Positions 34,093-54,376 of a stretch of 64,000 nt of DNA are shown piece by piece (positions within the stretch are counted from its first letter, which is position 1; each line of letters begins with the position of its first letter). Source of the DNA: Cristatella mucedo (taxonomy: Eukaryota; Bryozoa; Phylactolaemata; Cristatellidae); assembly GCA_009760855.2 (NCBI GenBank), contig WPIO01000081.1:699001-763000 (forward strand). Reading direction: 5' to 3'. The translations under genes and the position numbers were made by a program. The notes beneath the pieces are model-generated. The model was given only the letters and a program-made list of their open reading frames with translations. It was not told the DNA's origin and searched no databases.

Positions 34093-34865
34093 CAGTCCCT
34101 TGCATCAGCACATTGCCGAAAGCAGCTGCCACGACCCTCTGACACCCCACCTACTTTCTGAATTGATTTTTCAGCTGCAATCATGTGAAAGCACTTCCTT
34201 GCCTACGGACAAGATCTCCTACATCTCCACACCCGACGCTGCAGCGAACCCTTCGACCAAGGTAGGAGGTGGTGTTTGCTCTCTTGCGCAAGCCCGCCCA
34301 GCGCTCCAGCCTTGCAAGCCGCCGGCTGGACTGGCTTGTGAAAGCGGCGCTCTGCCATGCTGAGCCTCGCTCACCGTCCAGGGATCGCTCACAAACGTCG
34401 ACGAGCAGTTCACCAAGGTGCTGAGCGAGAACAAGTCTCTCAAGTCCGAGCTGGGTGAGCTGCAGAAAGAGCTGGCCAACCGGAAGGTAAAGGCCGCCAC
34501 CGCCGATGCTGCTGCCGCCGACTCGCAATGTGCGCACCTGTTTTTCCCTGTGTGCCCCCTCCCCCACCTCCCCGGACCGTCTGATGTCAGGGAGAGAGGT
34601 CAGGTGGGAGGCGGGACACGCAGTAGCAGCAGCAGTAGCGCCATCGTTCGGTGCGGCCGCTTTGCAGGAGGAGAACCTGAGGCTGCGCAAAGTGGCCGTC
34701 TCTGACACTCCGCCCACGACGCCAGCTGCTGCTGCTGCCACCGCAGCTGCCGAAGTGCCACTGCCCAAGAAGTCATCGAAAGGGGTGCTGGTAATTGCCA
34801 CTCTCCTCTTCTTCGTGTCCGGAATAGGCCTGGGCGTGACGACGGTCAAGTACGGCCTCCTGTAG
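31103..34865 (+). CDS. VAPB: VAMP-associated protein (VAPA/VAPB orthologue), seven exons
   Basis: VAPs are tail-anchored ER proteins whose MSP domain binds FFAT motifs to build membrane contact sites. Exons: 31103-31157, 31344-31496, 31662-31774, 33717-33845, 34175-34261, 34382-34486, 34668-34865. The total is 840 nt, 279 residues, all GT..AG with matching phases. MSP domain: residues 5-125, with [14 protein letters not shown], the VAP signature [16 protein letters not shown] (Pro48 equals the human ALS8 position) and KHKFMIQS, whose Lys/Met contact FFAT. Residues 108-150 hold [11 protein letters not shown] and a Gln/Ser-rich linker. Coiled coil: about 182-225. Tail anchor: 253-279 with a GxxxG-type SGIGLG. 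It is some 30-35 residues longer than human VAPs because of the linker. A or B cannot be assigned; many invertebrates have a single VAP. A possible ATTAAA poly(A) signal lies at 35029. Confidence 0.95.
31945..32085 (+). repeat. SINE family II (tRNA head, LINE-like tail)
   Basis: TATGGCCCAGTGATTCACG head, GTCGTGGGCTCTAGCCC B-box region, then AAGCGCCTGAATAGAGATTA, which resembles the LINE-A stem-loop. It lies in VAP intron 3. Confidence 0.6.
32130..32860 (+). repeat. LINE family A 3' half, decayed
   Basis: Blocks for [14 protein letters not shown] and a frameshifted C-terminus, the 3' UTR with CATGCTGACCCTGTGCATG, the stem-loop and a weak tail. Sense orientation within VAP intron 3. Confidence 0.75.
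32985..33045. repeat. (CTG)n / (CTGATG) repeat
   Basis: About nine CTG units followed by CTGATG and CCGCTG variants, in VAP intron 3. Confidence 0.85.
33303..33325. repeat. (GT)n microsatellite
   Basis: About 23 bp of uninterrupted GT. A (GA)n run follows at about 33435-33462. Confidence 0.85.
33868..34090. repeat. Palindromic (CT)n-(TA)n-(GA)n tract in VAP intron 4
   Basis: CT run, then a TA tract (about 33950-34048) with a near-central CATATGTGTATG, then a GA run. The whole is close to self-complementary. It fills most of the 329-bp intron between the exons ending at 33845 and starting at 34175. Confidence 0.9.
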
Positions 34866-35029
34866 CCTGCTCTCTCTCTCTCTACGTGGCGGCTCGATTT
34901 GAGGAACCGGCTCGGTCCTGCGGTCGTCAGATGCCGCTGGACCGCTGGAGTGGCAGACTATCTCGCCCGTCCTCGAAGAGGGCGGCTAGAAACATTTTCT
35001 TCAAGAATGTCGGCATCCAGTGTTGTTAA

Positions 35030-36250
35030 TTAAAAAAAGAGAAAAAAGAAAGATCCAAAACTAGGTGCCCAGCGTGCGAGTCGACAGCGCTGGTCCGTGC
35101 CGGCTCCTTGCGAGCCACGGCGACTTGAAATGCACGTCCTGTAGGCAGCACGTGCTCTTGTTGCCTTGAGAACGCCGGTAGAGTGTGCGTGAACTCGATG
35201 GAATGGCATCGCTACGTAAATGCAGCGCTTGTGCAAGAGGCACCTTTTGCTGTACGCAGCAGCTGTTCAAATCTGCATCCCATTGTCTGGCCATCTCCCT
35301 ACCCCCCCCCCCCGGAGAACTGCTTTGCCATACTCTGTGCTGCAGTCTGCGACAGCTTGCGCAGCCGTCAAAGTGGCCTGCTTTGAGGTTTTCTGTTTTT
35401 GTTATCACGTTTCCCTTGTTTATTGGGCATGCAATAGCTTTGATAGCATTTCACCAGCCGGTCGAGCCGGTAATGCGAAGTCCTCCTGCCAGAAACCTGT
35501 TGTCTGTGCTCATGGCAGGTGAAGGTATTGCTATTCTGGTCAGTGGCCTTTGAAATGGCCACTCCGGCATTGCTCTCTCTGTCTGCGGCAGGTTTTTATC
35601 TGCTCGTATTCGGCCACCGACTAGCGACTTTCCTACTGGGGGGGGGGGGCGACATATCGATGGCCACGTCACTACTGCTCAAGCTGTAGATTAGTCACGT
35701 GACGGCAATATTGCTGCATGGCCAAGCATCGATCGTGTTGCAGGCTTCTTTATGCCATGTTTATGTTTTACTGGTAGGTTGGTCTGCTGAAGCAGCTGCA
35801 CGTCTCAGTTGCTAGTGCATGCATCTTTTTTAGGCAATCATGCTGTCATAATTGCATTAAAGCGTTCAACAATGGATTGCTATTGGCTTGGCTTCTACTT
35901 CCTGACTTTTGTTGCAAACTACTGCACTACCCGGTCGCTACTGTTTGTCGTTAGTGTTACAGTTCAGTAATTTTTATTTCATAGGCTAGTGGCGTTTGTC
36001 AGATTGTCGGATCAATTCAACGACCCTAACTGGATTTGGCAAGAACCCATCTTTGTACTCCTGCTCCTACTGTTCCTGTTTCTTTCTACTTAAACTTTAG
36101 CATTGCTACATCAGTCAGATTGCGAACTGCCTAGCCGGTATCCGCACTTATAATGCTATAGTAATAATAATAAGTGTATAGAACCCTCGGAGAAGTTACA
36201 TTTGCTGAATTGTAATGATTAGGAACCATTGATGTCAAATCTAGGCAGCA
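35030..36250. other. VAP 3' UTR / downstream sequence
   Basis: No further coding exon is recognised. Candidate poly(A) signals ATTAAA occur at 35029 and about 35854. Poly-C (about 35306-35315) and poly-G (about 35638-35649) runs are present. Confidence 0.4.
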
Positions 36251-36254
36251 GGCC

Positions 36255-36360
36255 TGGTTTGGCCCAGTGGTTAAAGGTGCCACAGGCCGGACCAAGGTCT
36301 GGCCACGGTCATGGGCTCGGGTCCAGCGGCATACGTGAAACGCCTGAATAAAGATCACAC
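36255..36360 (+). repeat. SINE family II
   Basis: TTTGGCCCAGTGGTTAAAGG (A-box-like), CATGGGCTCGGGTCC (B-box-like), then CGCCTGAATAAAGATC tail. Confidence 0.6.
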
Positions 36361-36784
36361 AGAGTCAGAATACCTTCGTGTATTCAAGCAGCATCTTCGA
36401 CTGGCGCTAGCATTTCTTCGACGAACCGCAGGGGCGGGACCAGTTTCGGTGAGATCGGTTAGGCAGCATCGAGGCCTAGCCCAGCGCTGTTACGAGCTAG
36501 CCGCTAGGGCCGAGGACCTTCGGTGCAGGCGCAGCCGCAGCACGCTCGCAGCGCCTGCCTTCACTGGCCGCTTCCTCCTCAGCTCAGCTGCTCAGTGGAT
36601 TCTCAGTGCTATGCTAAGAGTGCAAGGTACTCCTATCCAACGGCCGACTCCTCGAGCTGCCGGCCACTGGCCAGTTGAATAACTTTTAAATTCTTGCACC
36701 CTACTTGTAGTTGAGCAGATTCTTTCAAACCCTTCGTTGTGTAATTGCATAACTACGTAATGAAGTTAATAGCCCTTTGAACCT

Positions 36785-37085
36785 GTCCGGACACCCAAAA
36801 TGTGGCAGTTAACGTACCGCTTAAAGGCCGTTGGCTATGGAAGCTTTTGCTCTGCACGTACTAGACTGCGGAACTCGCTTCCACAATGCTTACACAACGA
36901 CAACTACACCTGGTGCCGACTATGGCTCATCCTTTTCAGTGGTCCTGAGCTGCTACTTCCATGCTGCTCACCACCTCAACTGCTCTCCTGGTTCTGCTAT
37001 GCTTCCCACTTTCTCTTTGTTTCGTGAGACGGTCTTTTGGCTACCGAATGCTTATGTGAAGGCTTCGTGCGTCAACAATTAGTTG
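36785..37085 (+). repeat. LINE family B 3' fragment
   Basis: LRNSLPQCLHNDN, YGSSFSVVLSCYFHAAHHLN and LPTFSLFRET blocks spread over two frames. Confidence 0.8.
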
Positions 37086-37579
37086 TTCGTGTCATTACTA
37101 CTCGGTTGATATGCTACCTTTTTGGCCTACGTTTAAGTACACACAGATTTACTTCTCATATGCTGCTATACAAATGCTGAACATCACTGCTATTATTTCC
37201 TTCTACTCCTGCAGCTGCTGCAGCAGCCTGCCTGGCTCCTTATCGTAGCCCCCACCCCCAAATGAAGAACGGCTGGTACACAGCAAAGGCCCCTGTATCG
37301 TATCCCTTTCCAGCTACTTGCGTAAAACTCACATTCAGTATGTCCCACGTCCATAGAAAAAGTTGCGCAGTATATCAATAACTGGGTCTGAACCATGTGA
37401 AGGGCAATTAGTAATAATATTAACGTGGCAATTGCATGGTATCCCAAATGAATAAAATCTCTTTTTGAGCAAATCACGTAGGCTAGAAAGGAAGCTGATC
37501 AACTGATTAGTGGTAATAACGCGAACAATTGCACCAATTCACATTGGCAAGAGTAGATGCTAGGAGGAGCAGGTAGGAT

Positions 37580-37725
37580 CAGTGCCGTGATAGCCCATGC
37601 TCGCTCTTCGCGACCGGGGTCGTGGGTTCGAATCCTGCAGTGGGCGATCCTGTATTGACAACTGCAAGCCGTGGTTCGTGATTACGGCTCTTCTGCCACT
37701 AAACAAATGAGGCTGTTAAATCAGC
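37580..37725 (+). repeat. tRNA-derived SINE, family I
   Basis: B box GGGTTCGAATCC, body GCAGTGGGCGATCC, end GAGGCTGTTAAATCAGCT. The A-box part is decayed. Confidence 0.75.
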
Positions 37726-37739
37726 TCATATTTCTGAAG

Positions 37740-38060
37740 CTTCTTCTAATTGTTGTCAAGTCGGCACTCAATAAGTATTCAGTGTTCAATGGTGTCAAAT
37801 GCAGCAGGTAGATCCAACAGAATTAGCAGATGCACTAGTAAATGCACTTAAGTCAATCTTCATGAGAAAGTCGTAATACGCTCGCAGTCATGCAGACTCT
37901 TGAGTGATTGGTTCTAAATCCTGACTGTAACGTAATAGATGGGTCGATGCTTAGTTTCGCTTGGCCGACAATACTCGTGTGCGTGTCTTTGCTAGCAACA
38001 CTGGAAAGGAGAACAGGTGAGAGTCGTGCAAGTTCTCCTGGTCTAGCGTTGACTTCTTAA
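37740..38060 (-). repeat. LINE reverse-transcriptase relic
   Basis: The - strand reads LLILLDLPAAFDTIEH at about 37785-37835, the RT block around the first catalytic Asp. The rest is decayed. Confidence 0.6.
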
Positions 38061-38429
38061 CGAGTGACCTGATACCTGCTTATTAACTGCCTGTTGTGCA
38101 GTATAAAGTGAAAAAACCTGAGGCTGATGAAATTGCAGATGCTGGCTTTTTGTGAAGCGTGCAGGCATCAACTTCGAAATGTGATGCATCACATCCTGAT
38201 ATTTGCAAAATTCCCAGTTACCATTCCCACCTACACCACCATCTACCATTTCCGTTGCACAATGCAGAAGCTAGCTTGATAAGAACTAAAGGCCGACTCC
38301 GACTTGAAAGCAGTCAGGGATTCATGGCAATCGTTGCACACTGGAGCTGCTACTTCATGTCGTATTATGGCTGTGTGGCAGTAGAACGCATGCTGACAAC
38401 ACTAACCATCACGGACAAGTCGCAAGGTA

Positions 38430-39035
38430 ATTTTAATAATAATAATAATAATATTGCACTTGATAAAGCGCCCTCAGAGAACTTAATCTCTCTCTAGGCG
38501 CTTTACATTTGCTGTAAAGTGAAATGCAATAGAATGGTAAGTAAAATCATGCTTGAAAAAACAAACGAAATGAATAACATGGTTAGGGGCTACATGCACT
38601 GGGTCAGCATGCAAATGTGGTTAGTGGCAGCATGAACAGTGTCAGCACGCATAAGCACATCGAGGACGAATCACAAGGACCCACTAAATGCTGTCCTAAA
38701 TAGGTATGTTTTTAAGTTTCTTTTAAATGTGGTCAGGTCGGGGGATGTTCTGATGCAGGTCGGGGGGGGGGGGAGTTCCAGGCTGTGGGAGCATACGAGC
38801 TAAATGCACGGTCTCCAAAGGATTTAAGGTTTGTACGAGGTATTTCTAGACTGTTGGATTCCGAAAAGCGAGTGGTACGATGCTTTGCCTGATGGGGTAG
38901 TATATCTGAAAGATAGGCTGGAGCCATAGAATGAAGAGACCTAAAAGTGAGCGACAAAACCTTGAAGTCAATCCGTTGCTTGACTGGTAACCAGTGCAGG
39001 TCGGCGAGAAGTGGAGTAATGTGGCAACTGCGACG
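38430..39035 (-). repeat. LINE family A 3' half
   Basis: Reversed tail and stem-loop, then - strand HITPLLADLHWLPVKQ to KSFGDRAFSSYAPTAWNS. A poly-G expansion near 38763 shifts the frame. The 5' end is cut at about 39035. Confidence 0.85.
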
Positions 39036-39114
39036 CATTTTGAGCGAATAAGTAAATAACAATCGGCTGCTCTGAAAGTCCCATCAATACAGCAAAATAA
39101 GAACCTTAGTGGCA

Positions 39115-39350
39115 ATCTTACCGTAACCATTATAGGATTGCCTGCTATGGGACTCGAACACACGACCTGAATCGTAGAGTGCAAACACCTCGTCCCTAAG
39201 CTAAAACTCAAGAAAAAAAAGTGAAGATCGGCTGCTCAAATTTTTGTCCCATTTTACAGCAGAGCTGGCAATAAAGCATTCAATGATGCAATGAGGCTCA
39301 AACCTGCGACCTGGTCGTGAGGTTAGAGCAAGCAGCTCTGAGAAAGTATT
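39115..39350 (-). repeat. Two SINE family III relics
   Basis: Reversed B-box regions at about 39155 (GACTCGAACAC) and about 39293 (AGGCTCAAACCTGCGACC), each followed by a decayed A-box region. Confidence 0.45.
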
Positions 39351-39654
39351 GCCAATACAGTCTTAATGTGTGTGCCGGTGGTACAAAGCAGACCAATCAC
39401 ATTCCTGCTGCTACCGATTCACAGGGTTTACACGAGAAACTGAACTTGTTTGTGCTTGCCTACTGACGCTACACAGCGGCTGCCTGACCAGCAGCCAGCA
39501 CCAGGCCTTTTTGGCCACTCTGTGGTCCAGGTCCACCCAGCATCCCATAATACAAGCCGATTCATCGGTTTGTCATCACGAAACTATCTTAAGAAACCAG
39601 TAGCCCTTAAAGACGCCATTGGAGACGGCTAGTATTTGTCTGCATTCACCTCTG

Positions 39655-39975
39655 AAATTGAACTTTTGCAGCAAATGTAAAGCGCCTAGAAAGAGATTGG
39701 GTTCTATGAGGGTGCTTTATCAAGTGCATTATTATTATTATTATTATCTTTTTTTATCTGTCTCACGCTTCAATAACTATGCCTTTGCAGAAATTGTACA
39801 GCGCCTAATAACAATAATAACACACTTGATTGATAAAGCGCCCTCAGAACTTAATTTCTGTCTAGGCGCTTTACATTTGCTGCAAAGGAAGCACGATCGA
39901 ATGGTGAGTGGTATCATGCTTGATAAACAACAAGAATAATATGGTTAGGGGTGACATGCACAGGGTCAGAATGCA
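39655..39975. repeat. Convergent LINE family A tail-only copies
   Basis: A + strand tail (39655-39750) and a - strand 3' UTR/tail (39808-39975) point at one another with ATT runs inward. The latter ends in the TA tract. Confidence 0.75.
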
Positions 39976-39976
39976 A

Positions 39977-39977
39977 G

Positions 39978-40072
<95 letters not shown>
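39977..40072. repeat. (TA)n microsatellite
   Basis: About 95 bp of TA with one GTAT interruption, at the 5' truncation of a LINE-A fragment. Confidence 0.95.
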
Positions 40073-40074
<2 letters not shown>

Positions 40075-40150
40075 TATGGGCATCCTGATTTGCTCTGATG
40101 AGGGTAGCAGAAGTGAAGCACTCACTCTAGTCCTTCCACACCTCACACAC

Positions 40151-40156
40151 TTTATT
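40151..40156 (-). terminator. Candidate PGAM5 poly(A) signal (AATAAA)
   Basis: The + strand TTTATT reads AATAAA on the - strand, about 340 bp past the PGAM5 stop at 40493. Confidence 0.45.
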
Positions 40157-40492
40157 GATGCCATGTACATTAATAAACAGCAAACCATCTTAGACTACAC
40201 TGATGGCAATCAATCACAGGTCTCCCTACACTGGACGAGTCACCAACATAGGCAGAAACAATTAAGCAAGAAGTAGGACTAGTCATGATCAGTGTGCAAA
40301 TGCTGTAAGCAGGTAATCACGAACAATCCTCCTGCTCTTCTCAAAGGCTTGTTCGCATATAAAAGAGAACACTATATCAAGCATCCCCGAAGGCCCAGCA
40401 CAATGTGGTACAGCGAGTCTTCTACAGCCAAGTTTCACAGCGAATCACGTGGCATGGAGATCTGCACTATCAACCACGACCTGGTCAACGCT

Positions 40493-50862
<10,370 letters not shown>

Positions 50863-51111
50863 GCCGCCCGGTTGCTGGCAGTGTCAAGGTCACTGCGGGC
50901 GGCAAGCGCCGAAGCCTCTGGGAGCTAGCGGCGCCGGGAAACGTCAGGGGAAAGCCCGCAAGCATAGAATGCTATCAGACATAAATAATCATAACTTTAA
51001 AATATATTCTAATTTTAATTTAATACTTTTACCGTAGAGCTTCCAAATTAAGCCGAGCGAAGTTCAACACTTGAATGATAGACTCTCGATTACTCACATG
51101 AGATCAGGTAA

Positions 51112-51607
51112 TAATAATAACAATAAAAATACATTAGTATATTGCCCTCAGAGAACTGAATCTCTCTGTCTAGGCACTTTACTGATGTTGCATGTAAACT
51201 GTTAACAAATGTTTGGTGGTAACATCCGCAAGCAGCAGGCTTAGTGTAAGCATGTACGCACACTCAAAGGATGTATCACAACGAAGACCTACCAATTGCC
51301 CTAATAAACAGGTGCGTTTTAAGCTTCTTTTTAAATATCATCATGTCAGCGGGCGTCGTGACGTGCGTCGGTAATGAGTTCCAGGCTTTAGGAGTATAGG
51401 AACTTAAGGCACGGTTTCCAACGATTTTGACGTTTGTACAAGGTATGGCTAAACGATTCGAGTCAGAACAGCTGGTTGTAGGATTCTTCGCCTGGTGGGG
51501 TAGTAGTTCTGATTGGTAGGCATGAACAAGGGAAAAAAGAAGCCTAAAAGTAAGGGACGAAACCTCAAGTCGATACGCTGCTAGATTGGGAGCCAGTGCA
51601 GATCAGT
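51112..51607 (-). repeat. LINE family A relative, interrupted
   Basis: Reversed tail and stem-loop (51120-51180), 3' UTR shared with the 14535 copy, and C-terminal words; cut at 51607 by the AT-rich element. It may resume at 52178 (TCGGTGAGAAG). Confidence 0.75.
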
Positions 51608-52178
51608 GGGGGCACCCCGCCAAATAACCCCTCACAAAATAGCCCTGACAAAATAGCCCCGTCAAAATAGCCTGCACACAAAATATCCTATGACAAAATA
51701 GCCCGACAAATTAAAATAATATTTTTACAAATCTTTTATATTTCGATTACCTCACAACATCGAACATTTTGTATTACGATAATGAAAACCAAATTTTAAA
51801 ATATATTGTATTGAAAACATCAAAAAGTGAAAACGTATTGAAAAAAATTTTGCTTTTAAAATTTATATATAATTTGAGGATAATTTACCAAAAATCCATA
51901 TTCTTCTTATTATTTTGTCTCCATTTGCCGCCCCATTCTTTTAATCTTCCTGTCCATGTCGATCAGTCGTTATAGAGCACATAGAATCACAGAAAGGAAA
52001 AGAGTTGTTGCTAAACGAAGAGTAAGCCCTACACCGTAAAACCCAAATCCTAAATCCTAAACCCTTAACCCTAAACCCAAAATCCTAAACCCTTTTTTTA
52101 TATTTTAGGTCTTCGTAAGTATGTTTTTAGCTCAAAACTATCAGATTTATCGAGGCTATTTTGTCGGGTCGCCTGTCG
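51608..52178. mobile_element. AT-rich insertion with ACAAAATAGCC repeats and telomere-like block
   Basis: The left end carries about five spaced copies of (A)CAAAATAGCC (51640-51710). The right end (52157-52175) carries the reverse complement GGCTATTTTGTCGGGTCGCC, so the ends are roughly inverted repeats. The middle is over 70% AT, with a CCCTAAA-like run at 52030-52096. LINE sequence lies on both sides (GATCAGTG | TCGGTGAGAAG), suggesting a short duplicated target. No transposase is seen, so it is probably a non-autonomous DNA element. Confidence 0.55.
52030..52096. repeat. Degenerate CCCTAAA / CCTAAAT repeats
   Basis: Seven-base units such as CCTAAAT, CCTAAAC and CCCTAAAC, resembling degenerate telomere repeats. 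Confidence 0.7.
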
Positions 52179-52187
52179 GTGAGAAGT

Positions 52188-53020
52188 CCAAAGTGACCTT
52201 TAATTAGACGACCACATCAACTCCACAGTCGTCTGCCTACTTTCAGTTACATAAAATTGCTAAAATTTGGGCTTGTTTCGACAGGGATACCACATCTAAG
52301 TTGTTCCGTGCATTTGTGACATCCCGCCTTGACTTCTGTAGCACACTGCTGGCTGGTCTACCGGCCTGTGCACTCCTGGGCTTACAGCTGTACACAACTC
52401 TGCAGCTAGACGTTTCTGTTGTGAGCGGTGCAGTTGCTTCCACATCACACCACTTCTCGCCGACCTGCACTGGCTTCCAGTCAAGCAACGCATCGACTTT
52501 AAGGTTTTGTCGCTCACTTTGAGGTCCCTTCATACTTGGCTCCAACCTACCTATCAGATCTACTCCCCCACCGGGCTAAGCATCATTACACCCGCTTTTC
52601 TGAATTTAATTGTTTACTTATATCTCGAACAAACTTTAAATCTTTTCGAGACCGTGCCTTTAGTTCGTCTGCTCCCAAAGCCTAGAACTCACTCTCGACT
52701 TGCGTCACGACATCTCCTGACTTGACCACATTTAAAAAGAAACTAAAAACGCATCTATTTATCACAGCATTTAGTGGTTCTCTGTGGTTCGTCCTTTATG
52801 TGCATACGGATGCTGACACTGTGCATGCTGCCACTAACCATACTTACATGTTTAGCCCGTGCATGTCACCCCTAACCGTGTTGATCATGTTGTTTTTTGA
52901 GCATGCTACCACTAACCATTCGATCGTGCTTCCTTTGCAGCAAATGTAAAGTGCCTAAAAGGAGATTGAGTTATCTGAGAGTGCTATATCAAAGGTATAA
53001 CTATTATTATTACTATATTA
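52188..53020 (+). repeat. LINE family A 3' half
   Basis: ISSTVVCLLSVT-like start, LFRAFVTSRLDFCSTLLAGL near 52300, C-terminus FKKKLKTHLFITAFSGSL near 52725, stem-loop and tail at 52945-53020. Confidence 0.85.
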
Positions 53021-53253
53021 TTGTTACTATTATCATTACTCCTCTAGTTTATCCATCTGTATGCCTATCTCTATCTGTCTCTGCCCTCTTTCTCTCTCTT
53101 TCTTTGTCTGTCTCTGACTCCGTCTCTCTCATTTTCTTTCCCACGTGCTCAGGTGACGCCTATAAACCTTAAGTTTCTCTTTTACAGTATTCTTCCTTAC
53201 TTATTTTTACTTGCCATTCTTGAAGAAACGAATCATTTCGGGATGCCTGGCGG

Positions 53254-53448
53254 TCAGGTTGGCATTAACTTTTGATGTTTTCCCCCGTCGCCTAAGAGGC
53301 ATTCGATTTTGTGCAAAGTCAGCCTCGCGTGACTCACAAGCATTCGGTTTTTCTCACGCAATCGTGCATTTTTTTTATCCTTCTCCCCAGATGGCGATTT
53401 GCTTGCTTCATCGTTCGCGTTGTAGACTTTGATGGCAACTTCCGATGA
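53254..53448 (-). other. Possible coding exon, charged helical segment
   Basis: A 64-codon open - strand frame contains EVAIKVYNANDEASKSPSGE then ARLREKNRMLVSHARLTLHK, which has a coiled-coil-like charge pattern. An overlapping frame ends NANLTARHPEMIRFFKNGK. A good acceptor (CTCTTAG) lies inside, but no splice path to a neighbour could be proven. It may be a further exon of the gene at 54377-56374. Confidence 0.25.
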
Positions 53449-53879
53449 TCACAGCCGATCACCGGCCTCCTCTGGGCGCATTCCGCCGTGCACGCCTCTC
53501 ATCAGATGGTGACTACTACCTGTATACCGCATTCTCCAGGTGCATGCTTTCGAGGCTGGCTGCGCTGGAGTTGACAAACGCAAGTCTATCGGAAGTCTAA
53601 TCATTGAGAGGCAACTGCTTTGGCAAACCTTTATTGCGACGCTCGCAACCGTCGATCATCTTACCAAGAATGATCAAGACGGCCTTATCCGCCCGCTGGG
53701 ACACAGAAACGAACAATAATCAAGAGCCGGCTGTGTACACGTGACGGACCATGTATAGACTTTAATTTGCGAATACCAAAAACTTTGTCACGTTTTCATG
53801 ATTTATAAACTATTATTTGAGCGTGCGTGCACATAGAGCATCTGCATGTTTAAATTTTTAAAATATATAATAATATCAA

Positions 53880-53970
53880 GAAAATAAGACACTTGGTAGA
53901 GCGCCCTCAGAGAACTTAATCTTTTTCTAGGCCCTTTACATTTGCTGCAAAGGAAACACGATCGTATGTA
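53880..53970 (-). repeat. LINE family A tail-only copy
   Basis: Reversed stem-loop GAGAACTTAATCTTTTTCTAG plus a few bases of 3' UTR. Confidence 0.7.
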
Positions 53971-54299
53971 AGCAACTTCAAAAGCTCACGAACAATGTGC
54001 AGTGTACAGGCGCTACATTGGTTGCTAACAAACAACGATAGCTGTATAAAACTCGTGGGCTGTAGAGCTTGGCACTCACTGCTTACTGTTCACTTTCTGA
54101 ACCTCTCGCGGGCTTGTTTCCTGCTGTAAAGTCACTGATTAGTGTGTAGATACATACGCCGCAGCTATGACTATTAAATCTGAGGAATTTCCACAAGTCC
54201 AGTAAGTGCAAGGAGGAAAGAGGTGTTACTTGAAACATCGGAGGCAAGTAGAGCATGAGAAGGAGCGGAGGGAAAAAAGATTACTCGCACCTTCACACC

Positions 54300-54305
54300 T
54301 TTATT
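54300..54305 (-). terminator. Candidate poly(A) signal (AATAAA)
   Basis: About 75 bp downstream of the stop of the small Cys/His-rich gene, on its strand. Confidence 0.5.
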
Positions 54306-54376
54306 GATATTCTGACAAAAATAATACTATGTCAGGGCCACTATATAAAGATTTCTTTTCAAAAGGCACTATATAG

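Noticed and set aside
33684-34363. ORFs of 100-166 codons with Tyr-Ile and Ser-Leu runs on both strands
   Set aside because: They run through the CT-TA-GA tract of VAP intron 4 and overlap real VAP exons in other frames.
34181-34849. 222-codon - strand ORF opposite VAP exons
   Set aside because: Antisense shadow of GC-rich VAP exons 5-7; the + strand frames give the conserved coiled coil and tail anchor.
52030-52096. True telomere end
   Set aside because: Units are degenerate, only about 65 bp long and flanked on both sides by interspersed repeats; interstitial at most.
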